Shown here: piece by piece, positions 12,310 to 23,663 of the stretch | Layout: each line of letters begins with the position of its first letter | Position numbering within the stretch: the stretch's first letter is position 1 | Assembly (NCBI GenBank): GCA_900491605.1 | Contig: UESW01004566.1 | Location: 672,158 to 736,157, forward strand | Origin: Calamus simplicifolius | Lineage: Eukaryota; Streptophyta; Magnoliopsida; Arecales; Arecaceae | Direction of reading: 5' to 3' | Length of the DNA stretch: 64,000 nt | Made by a program: the position numbers and the translations under genes | The notes under the pieces: generated by a model | The model's database searches: none | Told to the model about the DNA's origin: nothing | What the model saw: the letters and a program-made list of their open reading frames with translations, nothing else

Positions 12310-15041
12310 TGAAGACGCCAAGTCACCTTCTTCAAGCGTCGGAGAAGACAGACGTCCTTCTCTTTGGACCCCTGCAAGAAAAAAGTCCTCGGAGACCGGA
12401 TGCTCCGATGGGGACCCTTCGACGCTCAAGTTAGTCACTTGGGATCAGATGAGAACTGCTCAGCCGAAGGGAGCTGAAAATAGTTAGGATTTTGGCTAGT
12501 AGGAAGAAAACTAGAAAACCAGAGTCCAAGAATCCTACTCACAGCGTGGGCGCGTGCTTTTATACCTGTTCGAATGTCCCATATTTCTGTTCTGGAAGAT
12601 TGCTATCGTACCGTCACCGTGCACGCTGGAGGCGTCCTGCGTTACCTGTCAATATGGCTTTACAGGTGTCTAGCTGCTACGGTTGCATTTGGTGCGCGCC
12701 GTTGCTTGACATGATCGCGCACAGTTGCAAGTGGTAGTGAATCGTACTCCGTAACGGGGCATGGTCATGCACAGTGACACATGCAATGCACTATAAGCCG
12801 TTATGAGGTATGGCTGCTAGCAGCCACGAGCGCACGGCGGACCACGTGGGTGCGCTAGGTGGTCCGAAGTTGTCGTTTGGTTCGAAGGCCGGTTCACGTA
12901 CTGAACGTTGCTCCCACCCTGAGACCGGAGGGGGTCTCGAGGGTGAGATGATGTTTGTGCACCCCGAGACCGGAGGGGGGTCTTGGGGTTGAGATGCAGT
13001 GACCTCACTCCGAGATCGGAGGGGGTCTCGGGGGTGAGATGATGCTTGTGCACCCCAAGACCGAAGAGGGGTCTCGGGGTTGAGATGCAGTGACCTCACC
13101 CAGAGATCGGAGGGGGTCTCGGGGGTGAGATAATGCTTGTGCACCCCGAGACCGGAGGGGGACCGGAGGAGATCTCGGGGGTGAGATGATGCTTGTGCAC
13201 CTCGAGATCGGAGGGGGGTCTCGGGGTTGAGATGCCGTGACCTCACCCCGAGATCGGAGGGGGTCTCAGGGATGAGATGATGCTTGTGCACCCCGAGACC
13301 GGAGGGAGTCTTGGGGTTGAGATGCAGTGACCTTACCCCGAGACCGAAGGGGGTCTCAGGGATGAGATGATGCTTGTGCACCCCGAGATCGGAGGGGGTC
13401 TCGGGGTTGAGATGCACTGACCTCACCCCGAGACCAGAGGGGGTCTCGGGGGTGAGATGATGCTTGTGCACCCCGAGACCGGAGGGGGTCTTGGGGTTGA
13501 GATGCAGTGACCTCACCCCGAGACCGAAGGGGGTCTCGGGGGTGAGATGATGCTTGTGCACCCCGAGACCGAAGGGGGTCTCGGGGTTGAGATGCAGTGA
13601 CCTCACCCCGAGATCAAAGGGGGTCTCGGGGGTGAGATGATGCTTGTGCACCCCGAGACCGAAGGGGGGTCTCGGGGTTGAGATGCAGTGACCTCATCTC
13701 GAGACCGGAGGGGATCTCGGGGGTGAGATGATGCTTGTGCACCCCGAGACCGGAGGGGGGTCTCGGGGTTGAGATGCAGTGATCTCACCCGAGACCGGAG
13801 GGGGTCTCGGGGTGAGATGATGCTTGTGCACCCTGAGACCGGAGGGGGGTCTCGGGGTTGAGATGCAGTGATCTTACCCCGAGACCGGAGGGGGTCTCGG
13901 GGTGAGATGATGCTTGTGCACCCGAGACTGAAGGGGGGTCTCGGGGTTGAGATGTAGTGACCTCACCCCGAGACCAGAGGGGGTCTCGGGAGTGAGATAA
14001 TGCTTGTGCACCCCAAGACCGGAGGGGGGTCTCGGGGTTGAGATGCATTGACCTCACCCCGAGACCGGAGGGGGTCTCGGGGGTGAGATAATGCTTGTGC
14101 ATCCTGAGACCGGAGGGGGGTCTCGAGGTTGAGATGCAGTGACCTCACCCCGAGACCGGAGGGGGTCTCGGGGGTGAGATAATGCTTGTGCACCCCGAGA
14201 CCGGAGGGGGGTCTCGGGGTTGAGATGCAGTGACCTCACCCCGAGACCGGAGGGGGTCTCAGGGGTGAGATGATGCTTATGCACCCCGAGACCGGATGGG
14301 GTCTCAGGGTTGAGATGCAGTGGCCTCACCCCGAGATCGAAGGGGGTCTCGGGGGTGAGATGATGCTTGTGCACCCCGAGACCGGAGGGGGGTCTTGGGG
14401 TTGAGATGCAGTGACCTCACCCCGAGACCGGAGGGGGTCTCGGAGGTGAGATAATGCTTATGCACCCCGAGACCGGAGGGGGTCTCGGAGGTGAGATAAT
14501 GCTTGTGCACCCCGAGATCGGAGGGGGTCTCGGATTGAGATGCAGTGACCTCACCCCGAGACCGGAGGGGGTCTCGGGGTGAGATGATGCTTGTGCACCC
14601 CAAAACCGGAGGGGGGTCTTGGGTTTGAGATGCAGTGATCTCACCCCGAGATCGGAGGCGGTCTCGGGGGTGAGATGATGCTTGTGCACCCCAAGACCGG
14701 AGGGGGGTCTCGGGTTGAGACCGGTCTCGGGGGTAAGATGATGCTTGTGCACCCCGAGACCGGAGGGGGGTCTCGGGGTTGAGATGTAGTGACCTCACCC
14801 CGAGACTGGGGGGGTCTCGGGGGTGAGATGATGCTTGTGCACCCCGAGACCGGAGGGGGTCTCGTGGTTGAGATGTTCGGCAGAGATAAGGGTTGAATGA
14901 ACCTGTGGAGATGGAGTCCTCCAGGCGAACGCTTGGCGAAACCAACATTGATGCCGGATAAGGAGGAGGTTTCGGGATTAGGGAGGACCTCCGTTTGCTG
15001 CTGTTACCATTTATTCTAACGGCATTGGATCAGCCACATTA
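12310..15041 (-). mobile_element. 3' LTR of TAT-type gypsy element A
   Basis: Read on the minus strand, the LTR starts TAATGTGGCTG at 15041, right after a polypurine tract (GGTGAGGGGGCATC, 15042-15055), and ends GGCGTCTTCA at 12310. TATAAAAG on the minus strand at 12557-12564 and the shared CTTGAGCGTC-type motif at 12413-12430 give the same orientation. Most of the length is a GC-rich tandem array. The left flank AGAAC (12305-12309) would be one half of the target-site duplication; the other half is missing because the element's 5' side is lost at the copia insertion or assembly break. Confidence 0.75.
12905..14880. repeat. Tandem array of roughly 90-bp units with hairpin-forming halves
   Basis: About 21 copies of a unit of roughly 91 bp, itself two similar halves of about 45 bp, lie inside the LTR. 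Each half carries CCCCGAGACC, a short purine spacer and GGTCTCGGGG, a perfect 10-bp inverted repeat. The two half-types differ in the text that follows, one GAGATGCAGTGACCTCA and the other GAGATGATGCTTGTGCA. Several frames stay open through the array simply because the unit lacks stops; they are not genes. Confidence 0.95.
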
Positions 15042-15055
15042 GATGCCCCCTCACC
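15042..15055 (-). other. Polypurine tract of element A
   Basis: On the minus strand this reads GGTGAGGGGGCATC immediately before the LTR start. The same G-run placement is found at element B (59,981-59,994) and element C (just right of 34,663). A polypurine tract marks where plus-strand DNA synthesis starts, at the upstream edge of the 3' LTR, so it fixes the element as minus-strand. Confidence 0.7.
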
Positions 15056-15562
15056 CATGAGGCAAAGCGGGCCCCACTGGCAAGGCAAAATGGGTGCTAC
15101 CTCCCACGTGGCTGATCCCCGTCCACATCTCTATGCGGACAGCATGGGGAATGTGAAAAGGCGGCCGCTTCCGTCCACTCAACTCGCCACGATCGTCCTC
15201 GAGGCGAGATTAACTCTTCGAAGTCTGCGTGGAAAGCCGCATCATCATTACCTCTCACAGCGGCGACGTCAGCAAAGTCCCATCATTGACCAGAGGCATA
15301 TCGTATCACGCGCTGGGCAACCATCGAGGTGAGCCAGCCTATGGTGGGGATCCATGTGGCTGATGAGACATGGCGGGACAATTTGAAACCCAATAAAACT
15401 CGAACGGGGGGCTGAATCTGGCCACACCATTGCTGCCATCGTCGTGTTCCTCTGAGCCTCTGCATCTTGGTCTCCCCTGCAACCCGAGAACCTGCGCTTA
15501 GCTTTCCTTCCTTCAGGTCAGTTTTTTGTCTCTTCTAGACTCTTCCATTCCTTCTTTTATCC

Positions 15563-17884
15563 ATGAGTTCCCCGTCTCGGACCTCGGAGGACGATTCGAA
15601 GAATCGTTCTCCTTCTGAGAGGCACTGCGCCTCTCCTATTCCTTCCCCCTCTCCTTCACTTGAGTGGTCCACCGATTTGGAGGACTGCGTCCCTTTGGCC
15701 CAGCGGCGGGTCACTGGTAGGGCTCCATCGAGGAGCCACCGGTCAGAGGCCGGCACCTCCTCGAGGGTGGAGGAGTCCCCGGGGGGGACCGCCTCCACGG
15801 TAACAGGCCAGGATTTGGTAAAAATCCGGGCCTGTTATCAGATTCCCCGGGATGTTGGGCTTTTCCTGCCGACTCCTGATGATAGAGTCATCTCCTTCCG
15901 ACCCGGCCGAGTGGCCATTTACGAGATTTGCTTGAAGGCAGGCCTCCGACCACCCTTTCCTCCCTTTTTCATCAATCTCCTTGAATACTATTCCTTGACT
16001 CCTTCCCAGCTGGTCCCAAATTCCTATCGGGTCGTTAGTGCTTTTGTTGTTCTCTGTCATCGCCTTGGTATCACCCCCCGAATCTCCCTCTTTCGGTCCT
16101 TTTATATCCTTCGATCTCAGAAGGGTTGGTGGCTATTCCAGTCCCGACCCAACCGGGTCCTCAAGCTTCTCCTTCCTTCTTCGATCAAGGGATGAAAATC
16201 CCGATTCTTCTTTGCCAACTTAGACCAAGTTAGGCCCCGGTGGGGAAACCCTGACCTTCGAGGCAACGCCAACTCCGTCGTCCACCCTGGGGATAGGGAA
16301 GCGTTGGGTCAGTTATTGGCTGCCGAGATCCCTCGATACACCCTGCTCCTTACAGAAGATAACCTCCAGTTGGCGGGTCTTATCTCCCACCGGGGTAAGC
16401 CATCTCCATACTTAGCCAAAGTTTTGCTTGGTTTCATTTTTTTTATTTTTATTTTTTTTTCTTTTTTTGACCTTGACCAATATCATACAGCTATGAAGAT
16501 CTCGACCCATAGACTCCTGAAGGCCGTCTCCAAGAAGAGGGCCCGAGAAGGGCCGAGTGAAGGCCAGCAAGCCCCGGCCCCAAAACGCCCGACGGCTCGG
16601 GTCCTTAGACCACCAGCACCGCAAGACCCCCCGGTCGCTCCGGAGATCGACCTCAAAACCGACACCCTGCCAGAGAGGGCGGCGACCGAGGGGGTATCAA
16701 TGGAGGAGCCAGATACGGAGGAGCCGGCAGTGGTAGAGGAGCCCACAGTAGCGGAGGAGCTCCTGCCCCTGATGAACCGACTCTACTCGAGGCAGTCAGA
16801 AGCTGGGGCGAAGGGCCATCAGGGACAGCAAGTCCACCCCCTGAGAGGACGCCTGTGAGCGGCCCGCACGATGAGTCGGAGAATACTGAGGCAGCCGAAC
16901 GGAGCAGGGCCAGACCAGGGCCGCCCTAGGACTCCATCCTGAACGACGGGCATTGGGCAGAGCGGGTCCTTTCTCCAATCTTCATGCCTGAGGTCCTGGA
17001 AGAGCTTAGCCACCTGAAGGTGAGTACGTTCTTCTGGGAGTCCTACGCGGCCCTCGTCAGAGTAAGTGGTCCTGCCACCCTTTGCTTCTATATTTTCCCC
17101 TTTTCTTTTTTTTTTTTACCCGGAGCTTGCATGTAGCTTGCGCACTCCCTAAGGGCCGCGAGGGAGGTGATTCATGGTGGGAAGGCCCTTCTGCGCGAGG
17201 TACAGAAGGAGGCCAAAGAGGCCCGGCATCGCGCGGAGGCGGCTGAGGGGGCCCTAGAGTTAGCCAGAACTGCTCGGGCTAATGAAATAAGGGCTGCCGA
17301 GAGCCGAGCGGAGGCTGAGGCCAACCGTCTGCGGGCGGCGCTCCATCAGATGATGGAAGCTGAAACACCGTGATAGCCAGAGACATGCACATCTCTGAGC
17401 TGACTCTGGCCATCCAAGAAATCGAGGGTCGGGCGGCTGCGGCTGCGGAGAGAGTAGGGTCGGCCGAGGATAAGGCAAGGGCAGCGGAGGAAAAGGCAAC
17501 GGCAGCGGAGGAAAAGGCAAGGGCCGCGGAGGAAAAGGCAAGGGCAGCAGAGGAGAAGGCGAACCAAGCCGAGGAGGAGGTGAGCCGCACCCAAGAGGCC
17601 GAGAGGGCTGCAGCGGCAGCCCTCGCTGCGGAGGAAGGAGCTCGGGCCGTTGAGGTTGAAGCCGCCGTCATGGCCAGGACCGCCGGAATCATAGAAGAAT
17701 ACAAAGCATCCGAGCGCTTTGCAGATGACCTGGCAGAAGCCTCGACGACGGTGTTTCTTCAAGGGTTCCAGCACGGGAAGGAGAAAATTGCTAGGGACTT
17801 AAGCTTTCCCAAGCCCTGGAAGTCGAACCAGATCACTTCTCGGATTCGGCCCCCTCCGATGATGAGCCCGTGCCGGCTGAACCG
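15563..17884 (+). pseudogene. Antisense accessory ORF of element A (putative gypsy-type transposon protein)
   Basis: This reading frame runs opposite to the element's pol. Exon 1 starts MSSPSRTSEDDS at 15563 and contains a region like the putative plant transposon protein domain (PF04195-like): an FFINLLEYYSLTPSQLVPNS block, then a HRLGITP block. An in-frame TGA at 16193-16195 sits where a KGWKSRFFF-type motif is expected (Trp to stop), and the frame continues to 16394. Good splice sites suggest introns 16395-16490 and about 17062-17136. Exon 2 is Pro/Glu-rich; exon 3 is an Ala/Glu/Arg-rich coiled coil with AAEEKAR heptads around 17476-17580. A frameshift lies near 17370, and the natural end appears to be TGA at 17882-17884. 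Antisense ORFs between pol and the 3' LTR are known in TAT-lineage elements; the domain call is from memory of the family. Confidence 0.65.
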
Positions 17885-18225
17885 TGAGCCTCCTTGTATT
17901 TTATTTTTGCAAGTCCGACCATGTCGGTATTTTGTAATCACTTCTAATTAATGAAATATCTTTTTCCTCCAAGATAAATTGTCCTTCTGCGACCCTTATC
18001 CCAAATTCATTGGTTGATGATGCGCGACCTTTCGGTCCTATTAGTGACAGGGGATAACTCTTAATTTAGGCACGAATTATTCCATCTTAGCCATCTAGGA
18101 CCGAACCTCGGGGCCAGGAAAGATAGGCTTCCTGGGGTTGAAGCACCGGACTTTGGAGGTTGAAGTAGGCGGGTTCCTAAGGACCGATGGCACACCGCCC
18201 TGCTAGGGGTATGGCGGGCCTTGTG

Positions 18226-19470
18226 CCTGGCTGGCACATGGCTTTAGGTACCGACGGGGGTTGGGCTTTATGCCTGGCTGGTCCAGGGCTTTAGGTGCCG
18301 ACGGGGGTCGGGCTTTATGCCTGGCTGGTCTAGGGTTTTAGGTGCCGACTGGTGTCGAGCTTTATGCCTGGCTGGTCCAGGGCTTTAGATGCCGACGAGA
18401 GTCGGGCTTTATGCCTGGCTGGTCCAGGGCTTTAGGTGCCAACGGGTGTCGAACTTTATGCCTGGCTGGTCCAGGGCTTTAGGTGCCGATGGGAGTCGGG
18501 CTTTATGTCTGGCTAGTCCAGGGCTTTAGGTGCCGATGGGGTCTGGCTTTATGCCAGGCTGGTCTAGGGCTTTAGGTGCCGATGGGTGTCAGGCTTTATG
18601 CCTGGCTGGTCCAGGGCTTTAGGTGCCGACCGGAGTTGGGCTTTATGCATGGCTGGTCCAGGGCTTTAGGTACCAACGAGAGTCGGGCTTTATGCCTGGC
18701 TGGTCTAAGGCTTTAGGTGCCGACGAGAGTCGGGCTTTATGCCTGGCTGGTCCAGAGCTTTAGGTGCCGATGGGTGTCGGGCTTTATGCCTGGCTGGTTT
18801 AGGGCTTTAGGTGCCGATGGGGTCGGGCTTTATGCCTGGCTAGTCCAGGGCTTTAGGTGCCGATGGGAGTCGGGCTTTATGCATGGCTGGTCCAGGGCTT
18901 TAGGTGCCGACGGGGGTCGGGCTTTATGCCTGGCTGATCCAGGGCTTTAGGTGCCGACGGGTGTCGGGCTTTATGCCTGGCTGGTCCAGGGCTTTAGGTG
19001 CCGACGAGAGTCAAGCTTTATGCCTGGCTGGTCCAGGACTTTAGGTGCCGACGGGGGTCGGGCTTTATGCCTGGCTGGTCCAGGGCTTTAGGTGCCGATG
19101 GGGTCAGGCTTTATGCCTGGCTGGTCCAGGGCTTTAGGTGCCGACGAGAGTCAGGCTTTATGCCTGGATGGTCTAGGGCTTTAGGTGCTGACGGGTGTCG
19201 GGCTTTATGCCTAGTGGTCCAGGGCTTTAGGTGCCGACGGGTATCGGGCTTTATGCCTGGCTGGTCCAGGGCTTTAGGTGCCGACGGGGGTCGGGCTTTA
19301 TGCCTGGCTGGTCCAGGACTTTAGGTGCCGACGGGTGTCGAGCTTTATGCCTAGTTGGTCCAGGGCTTTAGGTGCCGACGGAGGTCGGGCTTTATGCCTG
19401 ACTGGTCCAGGGCTTTAGGTGCCAACGGGGTCGGGCTTTATGCCTAGCTGGTCCAGGGCTTTAGGTAAAG
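18226..19470. repeat. 47-bp tandem array between accessory ORF and integrase
   Basis: About 26 copies of a 47-bp unit containing GGGCTTTAGGTGCCGACGGG and GGCTTTATGCCTGGCTGGTC, with about 5-10% variation among copies. It lies between the 3' ends of the two converging frames, the antisense ORF and the integrase. 47 is not a multiple of three, so the open frames that cross it are chance. Confidence 0.95.
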
Positions 19471-19563
19471 AACTCGGAGCTAAATTGAAATTCGTTAATA
19501 TGGATGAGGGGCGAAGGCCCAAAAGAATACATGCACGGTATTTAATGTGAGAGGAGAGATGCG

Positions 19564-20433
19564 CTACTGATAATACCGACGAAGGTTGTCTGCATTCCAC
19601 GTCCGAGGAAGTGGCTTCCCATCAAGCTCTTCAACCTTGTAAGCTCCATAACGGAGTGTCTCAGCGATCCGATAGGGTCCTTCCCAATTCGGGGCTAGCT
19701 TGTCCCCCTCCGTCGGCTTTGAGACTTCAGCCCGTCGGAGGACCAGGTCTTCCGGCAAGAAAGTTTTGGGACGTACACGGGTGTTGTAGTATCTGGCAGC
19801 TCGTTGTCGATAGATCGTCATCCGCAACCGCGATCGGTCCCGCACCTCCTCCACTAGGTCAAGGTTGGCCCGCAGCTGGTCTGAGTTATCTTTCTTATCA
19901 TATGACTCCACCCGAGGACTCGAGGAGCCTATCTCCACTGGGATAATAGCTTCGGACCCAAGAACCAGGCTGAACAGAGTCTCTCCGGTAGGGGCTCGTG
20001 GCGTTGTATGGTAGGCCCACAGCACATTGTGAAGCTCCTCCACCCATCGCCCCTTGCAATCATCCAGCCGGGTTCTCAATCCTTGGAGAATGATGCGATT
20101 GGTCACTTCGGCCGCGCCATTAGTCTGGGGGTGTCCAACGGAAGTGAACCTATGGTGGATGCCAAGTTCGGCGCAGAATTCTCGAAAAGGCACGTTATCA
20201 AACTGCCGACCATTGTCGGTGACTAAGGTATGGGGTAGCTTGAACCGGCATATGATGGACTTCCAAAAGAAGGATCTCACCTTGTTTTCAGTAATTTTAG
20301 CAAGGGCTTCGGCTTCAATCCATTTGGTGAAGTGATCAACAGCCACTAAGAGGAACTTGCGTTGTCCGGAGGCCGGAGGGAATGGTCCCAAGATATCCAT
20401 ACTCCACTGAGCGAATGGCCAAGGTGCCACCAA
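19564..20433 (-). pseudogene. Ty3/gypsy integrase, C-terminal part of element A pol
   Basis: This 290-residue frame has the retroviral-type integrase core. The catalytic triad is visible as Asp13 (in WSMDILGPF), Asp73 (in VTDNGRQF) and Glu109 (in HPQTNGAAEVTN), with the D-35-E spacing expected of a functional core. A C-terminal segment follows with the LVLRRAEVS and NWEGPYRI blocks typical of gypsy integrases, ending NADNLRRYYQ. Integrase joins new element DNA to the host chromosome. It should continue from the RNase H frame to its right, but a frameshift around 20,430-20,470 separates them. The element as a whole is defective. Confidence 0.9.
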
Positions 20434-21416
20434 TGGGTCAGCTGAGACGCCAGCTGTCGCTGAATATTGGCATGGCGCTTGCAGCTATCACATTTCTTGA
20501 CAAGCTCAGCCGCATCTTCCTTCATGGTGAGCCAATAACATCCCTGTCGTAAGGCCTTGTAAGCTAGGGCTCTGCCCCCCAGATGACTTCCACATATGCC
20601 TTCGTGGATCTCCCGTAAGATGTAATCTGCTTCAGCTGGCCCTACGCACTTGAGGACCAGGTATGAAAATGACCTTCGATAGAGCCTCCCATCCATTATT
20701 AGGAACCTTGGAGCCCGTCGCTTGAGTAATCTAGCTTCTGCGGGGTCTTCAGGGAGGGTGTCGTCAGTCAAATATTGTACATAGACATCCATCCAAGAGG
20801 GCCCCTTCTCAACTGGCAATGCTTCTTCTGCCGCTTCAATGCTTGGGGCCTGCAGGTGCTCCACATACGTTCTTCCCAGGGTCCCATCGGCCGAGGTGGC
20901 TAGTCGGGACAATGCATCAGCCCTAGCATTCTCCGCCCGGGGAATGTAGCTAACATGAAAGTAGGAGAACCGGAAGGCCTGGGACCACACCTCGCTTAAG
21001 TAGCATGACATGGTTGGGTCTTTGGCCTCATACTCTCTAGCAACCTGCCCGGAGACAAGCTGGGAATCTGTGAAGGCTCTCAGACACTCCGCTCCAAGCT
21101 CCTTGGCTAGTTTCATCCCCGCCAGCAGGACTTCATACTCCGCCTGATTATTAGTAGCTGAGAATAGGAACCAGAGGGCATACTCTACTACCTCCCCCTC
21201 GGGGCTTGCGAGGATAAGTCCAGCTCCGCTTCCTTGAGAGTTAGCTGCCCCATCCACATGTAGGATCCATTCTTCTCCTTCCGATCCCCCCGCCGGGGGT
21301 GGCTCCATGCGCACCTCCGGATGCGACTCTTTATGGCCCTCCTCAGTCCAGGTACACTCAACCAAAAAATCAGCTAATACTTGGGACTTCATGGCAGACC
21401 TTGGCCAGATGGACAA
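20346..21416 (-). pseudogene. Second RNase H domain plus integrase zinc finger of element A pol
   Basis: The frame holds an archaeal-type RNase H: Asp55 (WILHVDGAANSQGSGAG), Glu93 (NNQAEYE), Asp117 (FTDSQLV) and Asp167 (ENARADALSRLA). An HHCC zinc-binding region follows (HEGICGSH ... CDSCKRH), as found at the N terminus of gypsy integrases. A second RNase H after the normal retroviral one is the hallmark of the TAT lineage (Ogre, Grande, Retand). A one-base loss near 21,424 (a T-run) disconnects it from the upstream part, and another frameshift precedes the integrase core. Confidence 0.88.
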
Positions 21417-21621
21417 ATCAACTCGCTCAGCTTAACGACCCACTTGGCTAACCGTCCCGAGGTGTTAAGACGGGATAGAATAGTTCGGAGAGGTTGGTCC
21501 GTGAGCACCACGATGGGGTGAGCTTGGAAATAGGGTCGGAAGCGCTGTGCGGAGACCACTAAGGCGAAGATGATCTTCTCAGTTATGGTGTATCTGGTCT
21601 CGGCATCATTGTTGGCCCAGA
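21417..21621 (-). pseudogene. End of the reverse transcriptase/first RNase H of element A, cut by copia
   Basis: The minus-strand translation contains blocks typical of the retroviral RNase H connection in gypsy pol: ETRYTITEKI, then LTDQPLRTIL, then SGRLAKW. The sequence stops being gypsy-like at 21,621, exactly where the copia LTR begins, so the rest of the reverse transcriptase and gag are missing from this window. Confidence 0.75.
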
Positions 21622-23039
21622 TGACAACCCAAGAGGGGGGGGGGGTGAATTGGGTTCTTTAAAAAATTTAAACCTTTTGAAATATTTGTTTGCTTAGATG
21701 AATGAAGGCAAATGCAAAAATAAAAGTGCAATCAATAAGAGAGATAGAGATAGAGATAAAGAACACGGCAAACACAAAGATTTTATAGTGGTTCGGTGTA
21801 TCCAACACCTACGTCCACTCCCAAGATTCACTTGGGTCCACACTATAATCTTCCTTGATTACAGCCGAGTTGTTTTACAAGCTCACAACTCAAACTTGTT
21901 GTTTTCCCGGGATCACAACGAACCCAGCCGGTTTTCGGGCTCACCAGCACAAAAACCCTAACACAAGCTATACCAAGCTTGTACCGAGGTAAGACTACCT
22001 CCACTAGTTCAATCCCCCAGATTGAACTAGACACAAACAAAAGAAATATGTTTTTCAAGTACACAGCTCCTCAATGAGCAAATAATCAAATAAATGAACA
22101 AGGTTTAGAAAAGCCTGATTTGTAGTTGGTTGGCTTTTGAGCTTTTCTTCTTTTCTTCTTTTCTTCTTCTCCTTGCTAGATTGAATCAAGCCTCAGCTCC
22201 GATTCTTCACAGTTGAAGCAGTTGAGAAGGGTTGAAAAGCAAGAAACTGATCCTCTTTCTCCAATTTGGGAAATCCACCAAAACTTTGATTTGAATGCCT
22301 TGGATTCCTCTTGAGCTTTTTGGAGTGGAGTGGATTTGAGCTAGAAGGTTTTCCTCTTGAGATTCAGGCTCTCTCTTTTTCGGATTTTTGAATTGGGATT
22401 TCTCTATTTCCGTTTTCTTTTTTTTTTTTCCGTTCTTTTTTTGAATGATAGTCTTCCCTTTTTATAGATTTCTTTCAAACCATTTTTGGAAGAAAACTAT
22501 CCGTTGGAGTGTACCTTGCAACAAAATATATCCGTTAGAAATAAAGTAAAATAGAAATATTACCGTTAGAGCTGATCTGGCAATTTGATTTTTCGTTCCA
22601 GGTGGGTTGGAGTCGACTCTAACTTTTCTGGAGTCGGCTCTAACTCGAAACACTTTAATCCGTTATTTTGGAGTCGTCTCTGACTTTTCTGGGGTCGACA
22701 AGAAACTTTTCTGGAGTCGACTCTAACAGACCGAGTCGACTCTAAGTCGGGGCCAGAAAAAGTCGACTCTACTTTCTGTTTTCTGTGGAGTCGGCTCTAA
22801 CAGTCTCGGAGTCGACTCTAACTTCCGTGCCAGATGGAGTCGGCTCTGTGATTCTCGGAGTCGACTCTAATGTCTGCAATCTACCTAGACATTAGATTCG
22901 ATCCAGAACAAGATTTAACTCCTGATTTTGATCATTCAATCGACTTATAATCTGAAAAACTTAATCAAAATCATTAGAGCCTTCAATTGTTATACTCAAA
23001 TAGTTTTGTTAATCATCAAAATCATCAATTGGGTCAACA
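21622..23039 (-). mobile_element. 3' LTR of a SIRE/Maximus-type Ty1/copia element
   Basis: On the minus strand the LTR starts TGTTGACCC at 23,039, directly after a polypurine tract, and ends GGGTTGTCA at 21,622. The ends are related as TGTTGACC / TGACAACC. The left part carries the G-run and GTGAATTGGGTT text common in this group of LTRs. Inside is a cluster of GAGTCGACTCTA-type motifs at 22,608-22,870. It is inserted in the pol of gypsy element A. Confidence 0.75.
22608..22870. repeat. Interspersed GAGTCGACTCTA motif cluster in the copia LTR
   Basis: Eleven copies of the near-palindrome GAGTCG(A/G)CTCTA occur in about 265 bp with irregular spacing. Seven more lie in the same element at 25,168-25,375, in the spacer between pol and the accessory ORF. 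Confidence 0.9.
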
Positions 23040-23055
23040 ATCTCCCCCTTTTTGA
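23040..23055 (-). other. Polypurine tract of the copia element
   Basis: On the minus strand the sequence is AAAAAGGGGGAGAT directly before TGTTGACCC, the classic primer site for plus-strand synthesis next to the 3' LTR. It confirms orientation and the LTR edge. Confidence 0.8.
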
Positions 23056-23663
23056 TGATAACAAAAACTTTGAGTATATGCATTCAAAAAATTCATTCGA
23101 ACTAAAGATTATAGTCATTTTAAAGCTTAAAACATTTTTAATGAAGGATTTGATGCCAATATTCAAAGTGAACTTTTAAAATTATGCATGAGTTCTATAT
23201 AAGCCATCAATTATGAACATTTAAACTAAATGTACAGAAAATTGCAATTAAGCTTGTTGTTAAGCTCCCCCTGCATTGAATAGCTCCCCCTATATATAAA
23301 AATCGAATTTTAACTGATTAAAATTTCAAGTCTCTTTCTTTTTGCATAAACAATCATTTCTCCCCCTTTCTTTCTTTCTTTTGCATATTCAACCATCTCT
23401 CATTAAAATTTCAAGTCTTTTTTTTTTATTGCATATTTGTTAGTTATCAGCAATAAGGAGAGTATTAGATAAAGAAAGTTATTAGAGAAAAATTGTAATA
23501 AGACATAGGGATTCAAGCAGTCAATCATAGACAGATTTGAAAATGTGTAATTGCATTACATAAGTAAGAAACATTACATAAGTTGATTCAAGTACATTCC
23601 AAAATGAAATACATTAGATACTCAAAAATTCCTAAATACAAACTATCAAAATCAAAATCAAAG

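Noticed and set aside
12791..13651. 286-residue open frame with a repeated HKHHLTPETPSGLG peptide
   Set aside because: It is a translation of the LTR tandem array; other minus-strand frames across the array are also open and no start context or domain supports a gene.
12905..14880. Regularly spaced repeats, considered as a CRISPR-like array
   Set aside because: The intervening sequences are themselves repeated, the genome is plainly eukaryotic, and the array lies inside an LTR.
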